Positions 17,338-25,956 of a stretch of DNA of 64,000 nucleotides are shown here, in pieces (position 1 is the first letter of the stretch; every line of letters begins with the position of its first letter). This stretch comes from 43-108 sp001915545 (GTDB lineage: Bacteria > Bacteroidota > Bacteroidia > Bacteroidales > Bacteroidaceae): NCBI GenBank assembly GCA_902491215.1, contig CABUGV010000004.1:56974-120973 (forward strand). The letters run 5' to 3'. The notes under the pieces are model-generated. The model worked only from the letters and a program-made list of their open reading frames with translations, searched no databases and was not told the origin of the DNA. A program made the translations under genes and the position numbers.

Positions 17338-17880
17338 GTGCGCAGAATAATATTGCTAGGATATATGGGAGCCGGCAAAACCACTATAGGCAAGGTGCTG
17401 GCGCAGAAACTCAGTCTGGAGTTCTTCGATCTGGATTGGTACATAGAAGACCGCTTCAGAATGAAGATACCTCAAATATTTGCCGAAAAAGGCGAAGAGG
17501 GGTTCCGTGAAATCGAAAGAAAAATGCTCCACGAGGTGGCAGAATTCGAAAATGTCGTAATTTCGTGCGGTGGAGGTACGCCATGCTTCTTCGACAACAT
17601 GGAATACATGAACAGACAGGCAAAAACCATATATCTCAAAGCGGCCCCCGAAGTACTTATGCGCCATCTGCAGATGGGCAAGTCGCAGCGTCCGCTGATA
17701 CAGGGCAAATCTCCAGAGGAACTGAAGGTGTTCATAAAAGACTCGCTCGAAAAAAGAGAGCCTTTCTATTCGCAAGCAAAATATACAATGATGATTGACG
17801 TTCTGGAAACCAAGGAACGCATATACGAAACGACCGATCAGCTGATTATTCAGCTGAAACTCGATGAAGATCAACTATAA
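17338..17880 (+). CDS. aroK: Shikimate kinase
   Basis: The 180-residue enzyme uses a GTG start; an AAGGAG ribosome binding site at 17324-17329 is spaced 8 bases upstream and supports it. The P-loop GYMGAGKTT (residues 8-16), the DLDWYIE shikimate-contact motif, the FREIE motif and the CGGGTP loop identify AroK/AroL. It phosphorylates shikimate in the fifth step of chorismate synthesis. The gene lies 41 bases after topA and 39 bases before speA, so the three are probably cotranscribed, although the products share no pathway. Confidence 0.95.
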   Translation: MRRIILLGYMGAGKTTIGKVLAQKLSLEFFDLDWYIEDRFRMKIPQIFAEKGEEGFREIERKMLHEVAEFENVVISCGGGTPCFFDNMEYMNRQAKTIYLKAAPEVLMRHLQMGKSQRPLIQGKSPEELKVFIKDSLEKREPFYSQAKYTMMIDVLETKERIYETTDQLIIQLKLDEDQL

Positions 17881-17919
17881 AATTATTTCACCCTAAAAAA
17901 CCACAAGCTACACAGAAAG

Positions 17920-19815
17920 ATGAGAAAATGGCGTATTGAAGATTCAACCGAGCTTTACAGCATCAACGGTTGGGGAACCAACTACTTCCACATCAACGAG
18001 AAAGGTCATGTAGTTGTTACACCTCGCAAGAACGGCATTGAAGTCGACTTGAAAGAGGTTATGGACGAATTGGCTCTGAGAGACGTCTCGGCTCCAGTAC
18101 TGCTCAGATTTCCTGACATCATTGACAACAGGATTGAAAAGACAGCAATCTGTTTCCAGAAAGCGGCTGAAGAATATGGATATAAAGGTCAGAACTTCAT
18201 TATATATCCGATAAAAGTCAACCAGATGAGTCCGGTTGTTGAGGAAGTGGTAAGCCACGGCAAGAAGTTCAACCTGGGTCTTGAGGCCGGTTCAAAACCG
18301 GAACTGCATGCTGTCATAGCTGTCAATATGGATTCAGATTCCCTTATTGTGTGCAACGGATACAAGGACCAGAGCTACATCGAGCTGGCACTGCTTGCAC
18401 AGAAGATGGGAAAGAGAATCTTCATCGTAGTAGAGAAATTCAATGAACTGGAAATCATTGAACGTGTTTCGAAAAAACTGAATGTACGTCCAAACATTGG
18501 AATACGAATAAAACTGGCTTCATCAGGAAGCGGAAAATGGGAAGAAAGCGGAGGCGACGCAAGCAAGTTCGGACTCACATCGAGTGAACTGCTCACTGCA
18601 CTCAACTTCCTTGACAGAAACGGTCTGAAGGACTGCCTCAAGCTCATACATTTCCACATCGGAAGCCAGATTACAAAGATAAGACGCATACAAAGTGCAC
18701 TCAAAGAAGCGGCACAGTTCTACGTGCAGCTGAGAAAGATGGGCTACGGAGTAGAAATCGTTGACTGCGGAGGCGGACTCGGTGTGGACTACGACGGAAC
18801 AAGGTCGTCAAACAGCGAAAGCAGTGTGAACTACTCCATTCAGGAGTATGTGAACAACTGTGTATATACTTTCGTTGAAGCTGCTGACAACAACGGCATA
18901 CCTCAGCCTAACCTGATTACAGAAAGCGGACGCTCGCTCGCGGCACACCATTCTGTACTGATTATGGAAGTGCTCGAAACAGCCGAACTGCCATCAATGC
19001 CGGAGGAATTCGAAGCCAGCGAAAACGACCATGAACTCGTGAAAGACCTTTACGAGATATGGGATAATCTCAATCCGCGCACAATGCTTGAGAACTGGCA
19101 CGATGCACAGCAGATACGCGAAGAAGCACTGGAATTGTTTGCACACGGTGTGGTAGACCTTAAGACACGTGCCGAGATAGAGCGCATGTACTGGTCGGTA
19201 GCAAGAGAAATCAATGCACTTGCAAAGAACATGAAGCATGCACCAGAGGAATTCTGGAAGCTTGACAAACTGCTGGCAGACAAGTACTTCTGCAACTTCT
19301 CGCTCTTCCAGTCTCTCCCTGACAGCTGGGCAATTGATCAGCTCTTCCCTATCATGCCTATTCAGAGACTCGACGAGAAACCGGACCGCGCAGCAACACT
19401 GCAGGACATAACATGCGACTCGGACGGAAAGATTGCCAACTTCGTAACAGACCAGAACGTGTCGCACATACTTCCGGTACACTCCCTCGCTTCAAACAAG
19501 GGACACTACTACCTCGGAGTATTCCTCGTAGGTGCATATCAAGAGATATTGGGCGACATGCACAACCTGTTCGGTGATACTAATGCCGTACACATCTCTG
19601 TAAACGACAAGGGATACACTATCGACCAGATAATAGACGGAGAAACTGTAGCTGAGGTTCTTGACTACGTGCAGTACGAACCGAAGAAGATGGTACGCTC
19701 ACTCGAAATATGGGTAAGACAGTCCATACAGGAAGGAAAGATTACGCTTGACGAAGGAAAAGAGTTCCTAAGCACTTACCGTTCAGGCCTGTACGGATAT
19801 ACATATCTGGAATAA
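17920..19815 (+). CDS. speA: Biosynthetic arginine decarboxylase
   Basis: The 631-residue protein has the length of SpeA and opens with the family signature SINGWGTNYFHIN. The PLP-binding lysine is Lys99 in YPIKVNQM. The segments HFHIGSQI, DCGGGLGVDYDG and TESGRS are the barrel motifs of fold-III decarboxylases. It converts arginine to agmatine, the first step of polyamine synthesis from arginine. The argB gene for arginine synthesis follows, so substrate supply and use are adjacent. A moderate hairpin separates the two. Confidence 0.96.
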   Translation: MRKWRIEDSTELYSINGWGTNYFHINEKGHVVVTPRKNGIEVDLKEVMDELALRDVSAPVLLRFPDIIDNRIEKTAICFQKAAEEYGYKGQNFIIYPIKVNQMSPVVEEVVSHGKKFNLGLEAGSKPELHAVIAVNMDSDSLIVCNGYKDQSYIELALLAQKMGKRIFIVVEKFNELEIIERVSKKLNVRPNIGIRIKLASSGSGKWEESGGDASKFGLTSSELLTALNFLDRNGLKDCLKLIHFHIGSQITKIRRIQSALKEAAQFYVQLRKMGYGVEIVDCGGGLGVDYDGTRSSNSESSVNYSIQEYVNNCVYTFVEAADNNGIPQPNLITESGRSLAAHHSVLIMEVLETAELPSMPEEFEASENDHELVKDLYEIWDNLNPRTMLENWHDAQQIREEALELFAHGVVDLKTRAEIERMYWSVAREINALAKNMKHAPEEFWKLDKLLADKYFCNFSLFQSLPDSWAIDQLFPIMPIQRLDEKPDRAATLQDITCDSDGKIANFVTDQNVSHILPVHSLASNKGHYYLGVFLVGAYQEILGDMHNLFGDTNAVHISVNDKGYTIDQIIDGETVAEVLDYVQYEPKKMVRSLEIWVRQSIQEGKITLDEGKEFLSTYRSGLYGYTYLE

Positions 19816-19825
19816 AACATTAATA

Positions 19826-19865
19826 CATCCGCATCTCTGACACATACAATGCCGGGATGCGGATG
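19826..19865 (+). terminator. Hairpin between speA and argB (weak terminator or attenuator)
   Basis: A 10-bp stem (19826-19835 with 19856-19865) encloses a 20-base loop. No T tract follows, so termination would be weak. Confidence 0.4.
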
Positions 19866-19903
19866 CATATATAAATACAACAATACCACAAAAAGAAGTC
19901 TGC

Positions 19904-20674
19904 ATGGAAAAAATAACAATAGTCAAAGTCGGAGGCAAAATCGTTGAGGATGAAGAAAGCCTTAAGCAGCTGCTGACAGACTTTGCAGGCATTGAAGGAA
20001 GGAAGGTTCTTGTTCACGGAGGCGGAAGGTCGGCCACACAGATGTCGGCCAAGCTAGGCATAGAAAGCAAAATGGTGAACGGACGCAGAATTACCGACGA
20101 GGAAACCTTGAAAGTGGTCACCATGGTGTACGGCGGACTTGTCAACAAAAATATAGTGGCAAAACTGCAAGCAAGGAAGGTCAATGCACTGGGACTGACA
20201 GGAGCTGACATGAACGTCATACTGTCGCACAAACGCGAAGTTAAAGACATAGACTACGGATTTGTAGGCGACGTGGACAGATGCGACGGCGATATTCTCA
20301 ACGTTCTAATAGAACAGGGAATTGTGCCGGTGATGGCTCCGCTGACACACGACGGCAACGGCAATATGCTCAACACCAACGCCGATACCATCGCTGCTGA
20401 GACTGCCAAGGCGCTGGCTTCGCACTACGACGTGACACTGATATATTGTTTCGAGAAAAAAGGTGTTCTCATGAATGAAGATGACGATGACAGCGTCATT
20501 GAACACATAAACGAGAAAGAATACCAGAATCTCGTAAAAGACAATGTCATCAAAGGCGGAATGATACCAAAACTTGAAAATGCATTCTCTGCAATAAATG
20601 CAGGAGTGCGCAGGGTAATCATAACTCAAGCAACGGCCATTGACGGAAAAAAAGGTACTATAATAGAAAAATAA
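19904..20674 (+). CDS. argB: N-acetylglutamate kinase family (ArgB)
   Basis: The 256-residue protein has amino acid kinase motifs: the N-terminal KVGGKIVED lysine-glycine motif, the HGGGRSATQMSAKLG substrate loop and the C-terminal GGMIPKLENA motif. It phosphorylates N-acylglutamate in arginine synthesis. In Bacteroides fragilis the pathway is known to use succinylated intermediates, so the substrate here may be N-succinylglutamate; that is an inference from lineage. It is the last gene before a hairpin. Confidence 0.93.
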   Translation: MEKITIVKVGGKIVEDEESLKQLLTDFAGIEGRKVLVHGGGRSATQMSAKLGIESKMVNGRRITDEETLKVVTMVYGGLVNKNIVAKLQARKVNALGLTGADMNVILSHKREVKDIDYGFVGDVDRCDGDILNVLIEQGIVPVMAPLTHDGNGNMLNTNADTIAAETAKALASHYDVTLIYCFEKKGVLMNEDDDDSVIEHINEKEYQNLVKDNVIKGGMIPKLENAFSAINAGVRRVIITQATAIDGKKGTIIEK

Positions 20675-20685
20675 TAAAAAAATTG

Positions 20686-20718
20686 CGGGCAAGCTGTAAC
20701 TTATCGTCAGTTTGCCCG
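20686..20718 (+). terminator. Terminator-like hairpin after argB
   Basis: An 11-bp stem with one G-T pair (20686-20696 with 20708-20718) and an 11-base loop lies 12 bases after the argB stop. The T tract is poor. Confidence 0.55.
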
Positions 20719-20735
20719 TCTTCATTAATAGAGAG

Positions 20736-21248
20736 ATGAAAAAAATCAGTTTCAGAAACGATGTTCTGCCTCTGAAAAACAAACTTTTCAGATTGGCATT
20801 GCGCATTACTCTCAATAGAGAAGAAGCTGAAGACATCGTTCAGGACACACTGATTAAAATCTGGACTCAAAAAGACGAATGGGAAAACATAAACTCCTTG
20901 GAGTCGTTCAGTCTGACGATTTGCCGCAACATGGCTCTCGACAGAATGGAAAAGAAAGAGAACCAGAACATAGCACTCGATGAAGACATACATGACAGTG
21001 CTGACATCTCATACAGTCCTGATGAGGAACTGATCAGAAGCGAAAGATATTCGATTGTAAACAAACTGGTCGGAGAACTTCCGGAGAAACAACGAAGCGT
21101 ACTGCAGCTGAGAGACGTTGAAGGCAAAAACTACAAAGAAATTGCCGACATAATGCAAATCAGCGAAGCCGACGTGAAAGTCACGCTCTTCAGAGCAAGA
21201 CAAAAGATTAAAGAACAATTCAATAAGTTTGACAATTATGGACTATAA
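20736..21248 (+). CDS. ECF-family RNA polymerase sigma factor
   Basis: From the ATG at 20736 the protein has 170 residues; an upstream GTG at 20712 falls inside the argB hairpin and is rejected. Region 2 has LRITLNREEAEDIVQDTLIKIW and region 4 has the helix-turn-helix LRDVEGKNYKEIADIMQIS, followed by VKVTLFRARQKIKE. These identify a sigma-70 family ECF factor. The next gene overlaps it by 11 bases and encodes a membrane protein, the usual layout of an ECF sigma factor with its anti-sigma factor. The secreted metallopeptidase downstream could be a target, but it has its own housekeeping-type promoter. Confidence 0.92.
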   Translation: MKKISFRNDVLPLKNKLFRLALRITLNREEAEDIVQDTLIKIWTQKDEWENINSLESFSLTICRNMALDRMEKKENQNIALDEDIHDSADISYSPDEELIRSERYSIVNKLVGELPEKQRSVLQLRDVEGKNYKEIADIMQISEADVKVTLFRARQKIKEQFNKFDNYGL

Positions 21249-21765
21249 GTACATCGAACAATTGCTGGAAAACTACTGGAACTGTGAGACCAGCACAGAA
21301 GAAGAGCAGATTCTGCGCTCTTTCTTCAGTCAGAAAGATGTGCCTGTCCACCTCCTGAAATATAAGGAGCTTTTCGCTTATGAACAGGCATCTTCAAAGG
21401 AAGAACTGGGCGAAGACTTCGATTCCAGAGTTCTGGATATAATAGAGAAGCCAGCTGTGAAGGCTAAAGTTGTTACATTCAGAGAGCGCATAGCACCAAT
21501 GTTCAAGGCCGCTGCTGTATTAGCCATCATACTTACCATTGGTTCGGCTACAGAATTTGCACTCAACGACAATCACGGCAATGCAGGCAAGCAGAACCTG
21601 AACTACAAGGCTTACGAGGAGATTCTTGAGGAGTACGACAATGCTTCTCCTGAAATCAAAGTCAAGAACCTGGACAACAAATCACAGGCCGAAGCTGTTA
21701 CAGATACAGCAATAATGCGTATTCACAACGGCAATGACAACGTAAAAGGCCACACAAAACAATAG
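21238..21765 (+). CDS. Probable membrane-anchored anti-sigma factor
   Basis: The ATG at 21238 overlaps the end of the sigma gene by 11 bases, indicating translational coupling; a TTG at 21229 would add three residues. The 175-residue protein has a cytoplasmic-looking N-terminal helical region (YIEQLLENYWNCETSTEEEQ), one transmembrane helix at about residues 87-104 (MFKAAAVLAIILTIGSAT) and a periplasmic C-terminal part. Similar Bacteroidetes proteins are sometimes mislabelled pyruvate ferredoxin oxidoreductase; nothing in the sequence supports that enzyme. An anti-sigma role is inferred from gene order and topology. Confidence 0.75.
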   Translation: MDYKYIEQLLENYWNCETSTEEEQILRSFFSQKDVPVHLLKYKELFAYEQASSKEELGEDFDSRVLDIIEKPAVKAKVVTFRERIAPMFKAAAVLAIILTIGSATEFALNDNHGNAGKQNLNYKAYEEILEEYDNASPEIKVKNLDNKSQAEAVTDTAIMRIHNGNDNVKGHTKQ

Positions 21766-21870
21766 GAACAAATTACTTTAATTATATATAAACAATCAAT
21801 GCTTAACTAAAACCAGAAAATCAAGCTGCGAAGCTTAATTTATCTCAATTTTCATTTCATAAAACCGAAC

Positions 21871-21905
21871 ATTCCCTGCCAGAACAAGGCAGGGAATTGT
21901 TTTTT
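21871..21905 (+). terminator. Intrinsic terminator after the sigma/anti-sigma pair
   Basis: A 10-bp stem (21871-21880 with 21888-21897) with a 7-base loop is followed by TGTTTTTT. Confidence 0.8.
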
Positions 21906-21954
21906 AACAGTATCTCAACACAGATAATATTATTTTCATTTTCCAGCATAACAC

Positions 21955-21985
21955 TTGGGACAAACCGAAAATGGACTTATTTTTG
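21955..21985 (+). promoter_or_regulatory. Promoter of the DUF6055-type metallopeptidase gene (TTG-N20-TATTTTTG)
   Basis: TTG at 21955-21957 and the -7 box TATTTTTG at 21978-21985 are 20 bp apart. The start codon is at 22038, giving a leader of about 45 bases. The upstream in-frame start at 21897 lies inside the terminator and before this promoter. Confidence 0.7.
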
Positions 21986-22037
21986 CACATACACTAAAAC
22001 TAATACTAAAAGCCAGCAACACCAAAACAACAACAAT

Positions 22038-24128
22038 ATGAAGAAAATTTTTACATCTATCAAACACACATCTGTGTTTAAACGACTGGCAAGCTTCACC
22101 GCTGCGGCTATTCTGATGCCAATGGCTTTATGTGCATCGGAAAAGGACGTATACATTCCTTACAGCATGAGAGGCTCAGATTTCAGCAATGAAAACAGCC
22201 AATGGTGCTATGCACGCAGCAAGGAATCGGAACACTTTATCATATTTTGGGAAAAAGGATTCGGCAATGACCCTTCTCAGGCATCAGCACCAAGCGGTTC
22301 GACAGCAGACTATAAAGTAAATATAGACAATGTACTTGATGTTGCAGACAAAGCCTTTGAAGTCAACGTCGACAAACTGGGCTTCGTGGTGAAAGGCGAG
22401 TCGAAAACCGATACGTACAAAATGATTATAAGATTGTACTACAGAGAAGACTGGCTGGCAACTGGCTCGGGAGAAGACGACATGATAGGCATCCTGAACC
22501 TCAGTCCTTCGGCAGCCCGCGCAGGAGGACATACTGTGGCACACGAGGTTGGCCACTGCTTCCAATACCAGACACACTGCGACATCAACGATCCGCAAAG
22601 AGGTTTCAACTACGGTTTCGGGGAAAATGGTGCCGGAGGCAACTGCTGGTGGGAGCAATGTGCTCAATGGCAGGGATTTGAACTGTTTCCTGAGGAGATT
22701 TTCACGAACTACAGATTCAGTGAATATCTGAGCAATCACCATAAGAACATAATACATGAGTCACCGAGATACGCAAACTATTTCATCCAGTGGTACTGGA
22801 CATACAAACACGGTAACGACTTCATCGGACGTATGTGGCGAGAGGCAAAATATCTGGAAGACCCTGTAGACGCATACAAACGCATGAACGGACTTACACA
22901 GGAGGAATTCAACGATGACATGCATGAGTGCAACAGCCGACTTGCTACATGGGACATACCTTCAATAAAGGGATACGGGCAGAACTATATGACATCGCGT
23001 TCACAATGCAAGATGAATGAATCGGAAAATGAGGGATACTACAAAATCGTTCCTGAAATGTGTCCTGAAAACTACGGATATAACGTCATACAGCTCAATA
23101 TTCCACAGAATGAAAAGACTGTAAAGGCTTTCTTCAACGGAATTATACCTGACGGAACAACTTACAGGAGAATAAATCCTTTTGATGCTGAATGGAGATA
23201 CGGTTTTGTGGCTGTAGACAGCAACGGAGAAAGATACTACAGCGATATGGGATCTGCAAAATACAGAAGCGAGAAGGACACGCTGGAGTTCACTTGTCCG
23301 GAGAATTGCAAATCACTCATGTTGGTAGTTACAGGATGTACAAGAAGACATTGGCACCACGAATGGGACGACAACAACAGCAACGACGAACAATGGCCGT
23401 ATGAAATAAAACTTGAAAACACAGATCTGCTCGGTAAATACAATAATCCTGACGGAGTTCCGCACAGCACTACAATTACAACAGACGTGTTTACGCCTGT
23501 ACTTCAGGGATATGGATATGTTACCGTACAGCCGGACATATCAGCGGCATGCGATGCCTTCTGCATGTCGATAGATGAAATTGCAGAAAAGCTTAACAAC
23601 AAGTCTATAAGATTTGCAGCTGTACAACCTAACGGTGCAGTAAACACAAATACTACAGCAAACGGTTTCGGACACTGGTTTGCTAAGAGCGGATACACAT
23701 GCGGTTACTCTTCAAGCGCGTATATGTTCTCCGAATTGAGAGAACCTGAATCATTGAAGTTCTACATCGGTCAGAACAATCCAAGCAACTGCAAGGTAGG
23801 GGATGAAACAACTATCAAACAGAGATTCACGTATACAAAAGACGGAAAGAGCTACGACATCACGTTCGTATTCAATATTCATCTGACTGATCCTACGGGA
23901 ATTGAGGATGTAGAAAGCAATGTATCAGAAGAAAGCAAGTTGGTAGCCAGCATAACCGAAAGCATGGTTGCACTCACGCATAAATGCAAGAATGTAAGCA
24001 TATATTCAATCGACGGTAAACTCGTGAAGAAGGCAACAGACACTGACAGGATAGAAACCGGCAATCTGGCTGATGGCATATACATGATACGTGCAGACGG
24101 AAACACTGCAAAATTCATGAAAAGATAA
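22038..24128 (+). CDS. Secreted zinc metallopeptidase-like protein (DUF6055 and DUF4859-like, T9SS-type C-terminal domain)
   Basis: The 696-residue protein starts at the ATG 22038 with a signal peptide ending near LCASEK. Residues about 40-350 look like a DUF6055 domain, with a zinc motif HEVGHCFQ (His169, Glu170, His173). A second region (about 455-615, with SIDEIAEKLNNKS and FYIGQNNPSNC) resembles DUF4859. The last 75 residues (VSIYSIDGKLVKKA...DGIYMIRADG) match the type A sorting domain of the type IX secretion system. It is probably exported to the cell surface and acts on protein; the substrate is unknown. It follows an ECF sigma/anti-sigma pair but has its own promoter. Confidence 0.8.
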   Translation: MKKIFTSIKHTSVFKRLASFTAAAILMPMALCASEKDVYIPYSMRGSDFSNENSQWCYARSKESEHFIIFWEKGFGNDPSQASAPSGSTADYKVNIDNVLDVADKAFEVNVDKLGFVVKGESKTDTYKMIIRLYYREDWLATGSGEDDMIGILNLSPSAARAGGHTVAHEVGHCFQYQTHCDINDPQRGFNYGFGENGAGGNCWWEQCAQWQGFELFPEEIFTNYRFSEYLSNHHKNIIHESPRYANYFIQWYWTYKHGNDFIGRMWREAKYLEDPVDAYKRMNGLTQEEFNDDMHECNSRLATWDIPSIKGYGQNYMTSRSQCKMNESENEGYYKIVPEMCPENYGYNVIQLNIPQNEKTVKAFFNGIIPDGTTYRRINPFDAEWRYGFVAVDSNGERYYSDMGSAKYRSEKDTLEFTCPENCKSLMLVVTGCTRRHWHHEWDDNNSNDEQWPYEIKLENTDLLGKYNNPDGVPHSTTITTDVFTPVLQGYGYVTVQPDISAACDAFCMSIDEIAEKLNNKSIRFAAVQPNGAVNTNTTANGFGHWFAKSGYTCGYSSSAYMFSELREPESLKFYIGQNNPSNCKVGDETTIKQRFTYTKDGKSYDITFVFNIHLTDPTGIEDVESNVSEESKLVASITESMVALTHKCKNVSIYSIDGKLVKKATDTDRIETGNLADGIYMIRADGNTAKFMKR

Positions 24129-24158
24129 ACATATCTGCAATATGACAGGTAAACGAAG

Positions 24159-24189
24159 AGGGATCTGGCTTGACGGCAGGTCCCTTTTC
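24159..24189 (+). terminator. Intrinsic terminator after the metallopeptidase gene
   Basis: A 9-bp stem with one G-T pair (24159-24167 with 24177-24185) is followed by TTTT. Confidence 0.65.
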
Positions 24190-24283
24190 ATTTAAATATA
24201 AAAAAGGCATGATGAAAAACTCCGGATAGATGCATTACGAATCATTTTATTGTAAACTATGACGGAATAATATGAAAATGTCT

Positions 24284-24291
24284 TATATTTG
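24284..24291 (+). promoter_or_regulatory. -7 box (TATATTTG) for tRNA-Arg
   Basis: A perfect TAnnTTTG box lies 53 bases before the tRNA, so the primary transcript would carry a short 5' leader. Confidence 0.6.
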
Positions 24292-24344
24292 CAAAGAATA
24301 TGTTTCAGCAACATATTTGAATTACTCATAAATTTATCACGGAT

Positions 24345-24416
24345 GCCTTCATAGTTCAATGGATAGAACAAATCTCTCCTAAAGATTAGATCCGAGTTCG
24401 ATTCTCGGTGGAGGTA
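24345..24416 (+). tRNA. tRNA-Arg (anticodon CCT)
   Basis: The 72-base sequence folds into a full cloverleaf: a 7-bp acceptor stem with two G-T pairs, a D stem GTTC/GAAC, a perfect 5-bp anticodon stem AATCT/AGATT with loop CTCCTAA, a 4-base variable loop, and a T arm CCGAG-TTCGATT-CTCGG. The anticodon CCT reads AGG. CCA is not encoded (CAA follows). A perfect -7 box lies upstream and a strong terminator downstream, so it is a single-gene transcript. Confidence 0.95.
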
Positions 24417-24419
24417 CAA

Positions 24420-24465
24420 AATAATGCCATCTGCAAACCTGTTGCATAGATGGCATTATTTTTTT
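24420..24465 (+). terminator. Intrinsic terminator after tRNA-Arg
   Basis: A perfect 13-bp stem (24420-24432 with 24448-24460) runs into an unbroken T stretch. Confidence 0.88.
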
Positions 24466-24593
24466 GTTCTGTACCCAGACGAAACTGTATCACATAAGCA
24501 TTTTACCGCGAAAAAAGCACAAAAAAAATGGGAAATGCCTGCTCAGCACCCCCACTCTCCTATATGTGTGATCGTATTTTCTTAATATTTCGC

Positions 24594-24866
24594 TTAATTC
24601 AACGCACCGTTGAGTTCAGCTCCTCCCTTAAACTTGACAACCTTCTTAGCCGCAATTGTAATAGGCTGTTTAGTAGCAGGATTAATACCTGTACGCTCTC
24701 CTCTCTCTGAAACAGAGAATGTACCGAATCCGACCAAAGCGACCTTATCGCCTGATTTCAAAGCTCCAGATATTGCATCCAGAACACCATCAACAGCCTT
24801 CTTTGCATCAGCCTTGCTAAGACCTGATTTTTCGGCTACTGCATTTACAAGTTCAATTTTGTTCAT
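24594..24866 (-). CDS. HU-family DNA-binding protein
   Basis: The 90-residue protein is the standard length of HU. It opens with MNKIELVNAVAEKSGLSKAD and has the GFGTF turn, the beta-arm motif ERGERTGINPATKQPI and the C-terminal KVVKFKGGAELN. HU dimers bend and compact DNA without strict sequence preference. It is a single gene read leftward, with a clear promoter on its own strand at 24916-24946, and it converges with the tRNA-Arg transcript. Confidence 0.97.
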   Translation of the reverse strand: MNKIELVNAVAEKSGLSKADAKKAVDGVLDAISGALKSGDKVALVGFGTFSVSERGERTGINPATKQPITIAAKKVVKFKGGAELNGALN

Positions 24867-24915
24867 AAATAATTTATTTAGTATGTAACATTAAGTTTTT
24901 CACTAGTTTAGAACA

Positions 24916-24946
24916 CAAATATATGTTATAATTCGAAATAGACAAA
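24916..24946 (-). promoter_or_regulatory. Promoter of the HU gene (TTTG-N19-TATATTTG, minus strand)
   Basis: On the minus strand the -33 TTTG (24943-24946) and the -7 TATATTTG (24916-24923) are 19 bp apart, a full match to the Bacteroidetes consensus. The leader to the ATG at 24866 is about 45 bases. Confidence 0.8.
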
Positions 24947-25029
24947 CAAAAAAGCATTAAAAATAAGGATTTAAGCCAAAAAACTAACGTTTTGAGCAAC
25001 GCCTGCGTGAAAATCTGAAATAAAAAGAG

Positions 25030-25037
25030 TAATTTTG
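25030..25037 (+). promoter_or_regulatory. -7 box (TAATTTTG) for the rhomboid-EEP operon
   Basis: The box fits TAnnTTTG and lies 33 bases before the ATG at 25071. It overlaps the upstream in-frame start at 25035, which is therefore rejected. Confidence 0.6.
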
Positions 25038-25070
25038 CATTCATCAAACATAAAAGACAAATTAAATCAC

Positions 25071-25952
25071 ATGAACATACCTCCAATAGTAAAGAATCTG
25101 CTTCTTATAAACATAGTTGCGTACATTGCAGATATAGCATTTGAAAACTTCATGGGAATACCGCTCAGCCGTATTTGCGGATTGTACTATTTCGGGACAT
25201 CAGCATTCAGTCCTTATCAGATCTTTACATACATGTTCATGCACGGTTCATTTACACACCTGTTCTTCAACATGTTCGCTTTGTGGATGTTCGGAAGAAT
25301 AATGGAGCAGGTGTGGGGTGGCCGAAGATTCCTGATATACTACATTTTCTGCGGAATCGGTGCGGCCATAACACAGGAATTGTTCCAGCTGCTCGGATTC
25401 ATTTCTCCATACGCAATGACAATTGGTGCATCAGGAGCCGTATACGGAATATTGCTGGCTTTCGGTATGACATTCCCTAACGAAAGACTCTTTATAATAC
25501 CGATTCCTTTCCCTATAAAGGCAAAATATTTCGTAATGATATATACAATCATAGAACTTTATGAAGGAATGACATCTATGGACGGTGTTGCTCACTTTGC
25601 CCATTTAGGCGGTATGCTGTTCGGTTTCATCCTGATAATGATATGGAGAAACAAGAAACGCAGAGGATATTTCAGAGAAGGTGAAAGCTTCTGGACCAGT
25701 TCTACATACGACAACTATGAAAGTGACAGCAGCATGTTCGACAAGCTGAAAGGTGCTTTCAAAGGCAAGAAGAGCAATGAACCAAAGATGACCATCACTT
25801 ACGGAGAAAAGCAAAAGGACTACGAATACAATGCTAGAAAAAAGGCTGAGAATGAAGAAATTGACAGAATATTGGATAAGGTAAGAAAGAGCGGATACAC
25901 AAGCCTTACAAACGAAGAAAAAGAAAAATTATTCGACGCCAGCAAGAAATAA
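25071..25952 (+). CDS. Rhomboid family intramembrane serine protease
   Basis: The 293-residue protein has about six transmembrane helices. It carries HGSFTHLFFNM in the second helix, the catalytic serine Ser121 in GASGAVYG and the catalytic histidine His178 in AHFAHLGGMLFG. The C-terminal 100 residues are cytoplasmic, charged and partly disordered. Rhomboids cleave membrane proteins within or near the bilayer; the substrate is unknown. The EEP-family gene starts 5 bases after the stop codon, so the two are surely cotranscribed. Confidence 0.94.
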   Translation: MNIPPIVKNLLLINIVAYIADIAFENFMGIPLSRICGLYYFGTSAFSPYQIFTYMFMHGSFTHLFFNMFALWMFGRIMEQVWGGRRFLIYYIFCGIGAAITQELFQLLGFISPYAMTIGASGAVYGILLAFGMTFPNERLFIIPIPFPIKAKYFVMIYTIIELYEGMTSMDGVAHFAHLGGMLFGFILIMIWRNKKRRGYFREGESFWTSSTYDNYESDSSMFDKLKGAFKGKKSNEPKMTITYGEKQKDYEYNARKKAENEEIDRILDKVRKSGYTSLTNEEKEKLFDASKK

Positions 25953-25956
25953 CGAA

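Noticed and set aside
21238..21765. Pyruvate ferredoxin oxidoreductase label for the anti-sigma-like gene
   Set aside because: The protein is 175 residues with one membrane helix and no cofactor motif; the label occurs in databases as a propagated error.
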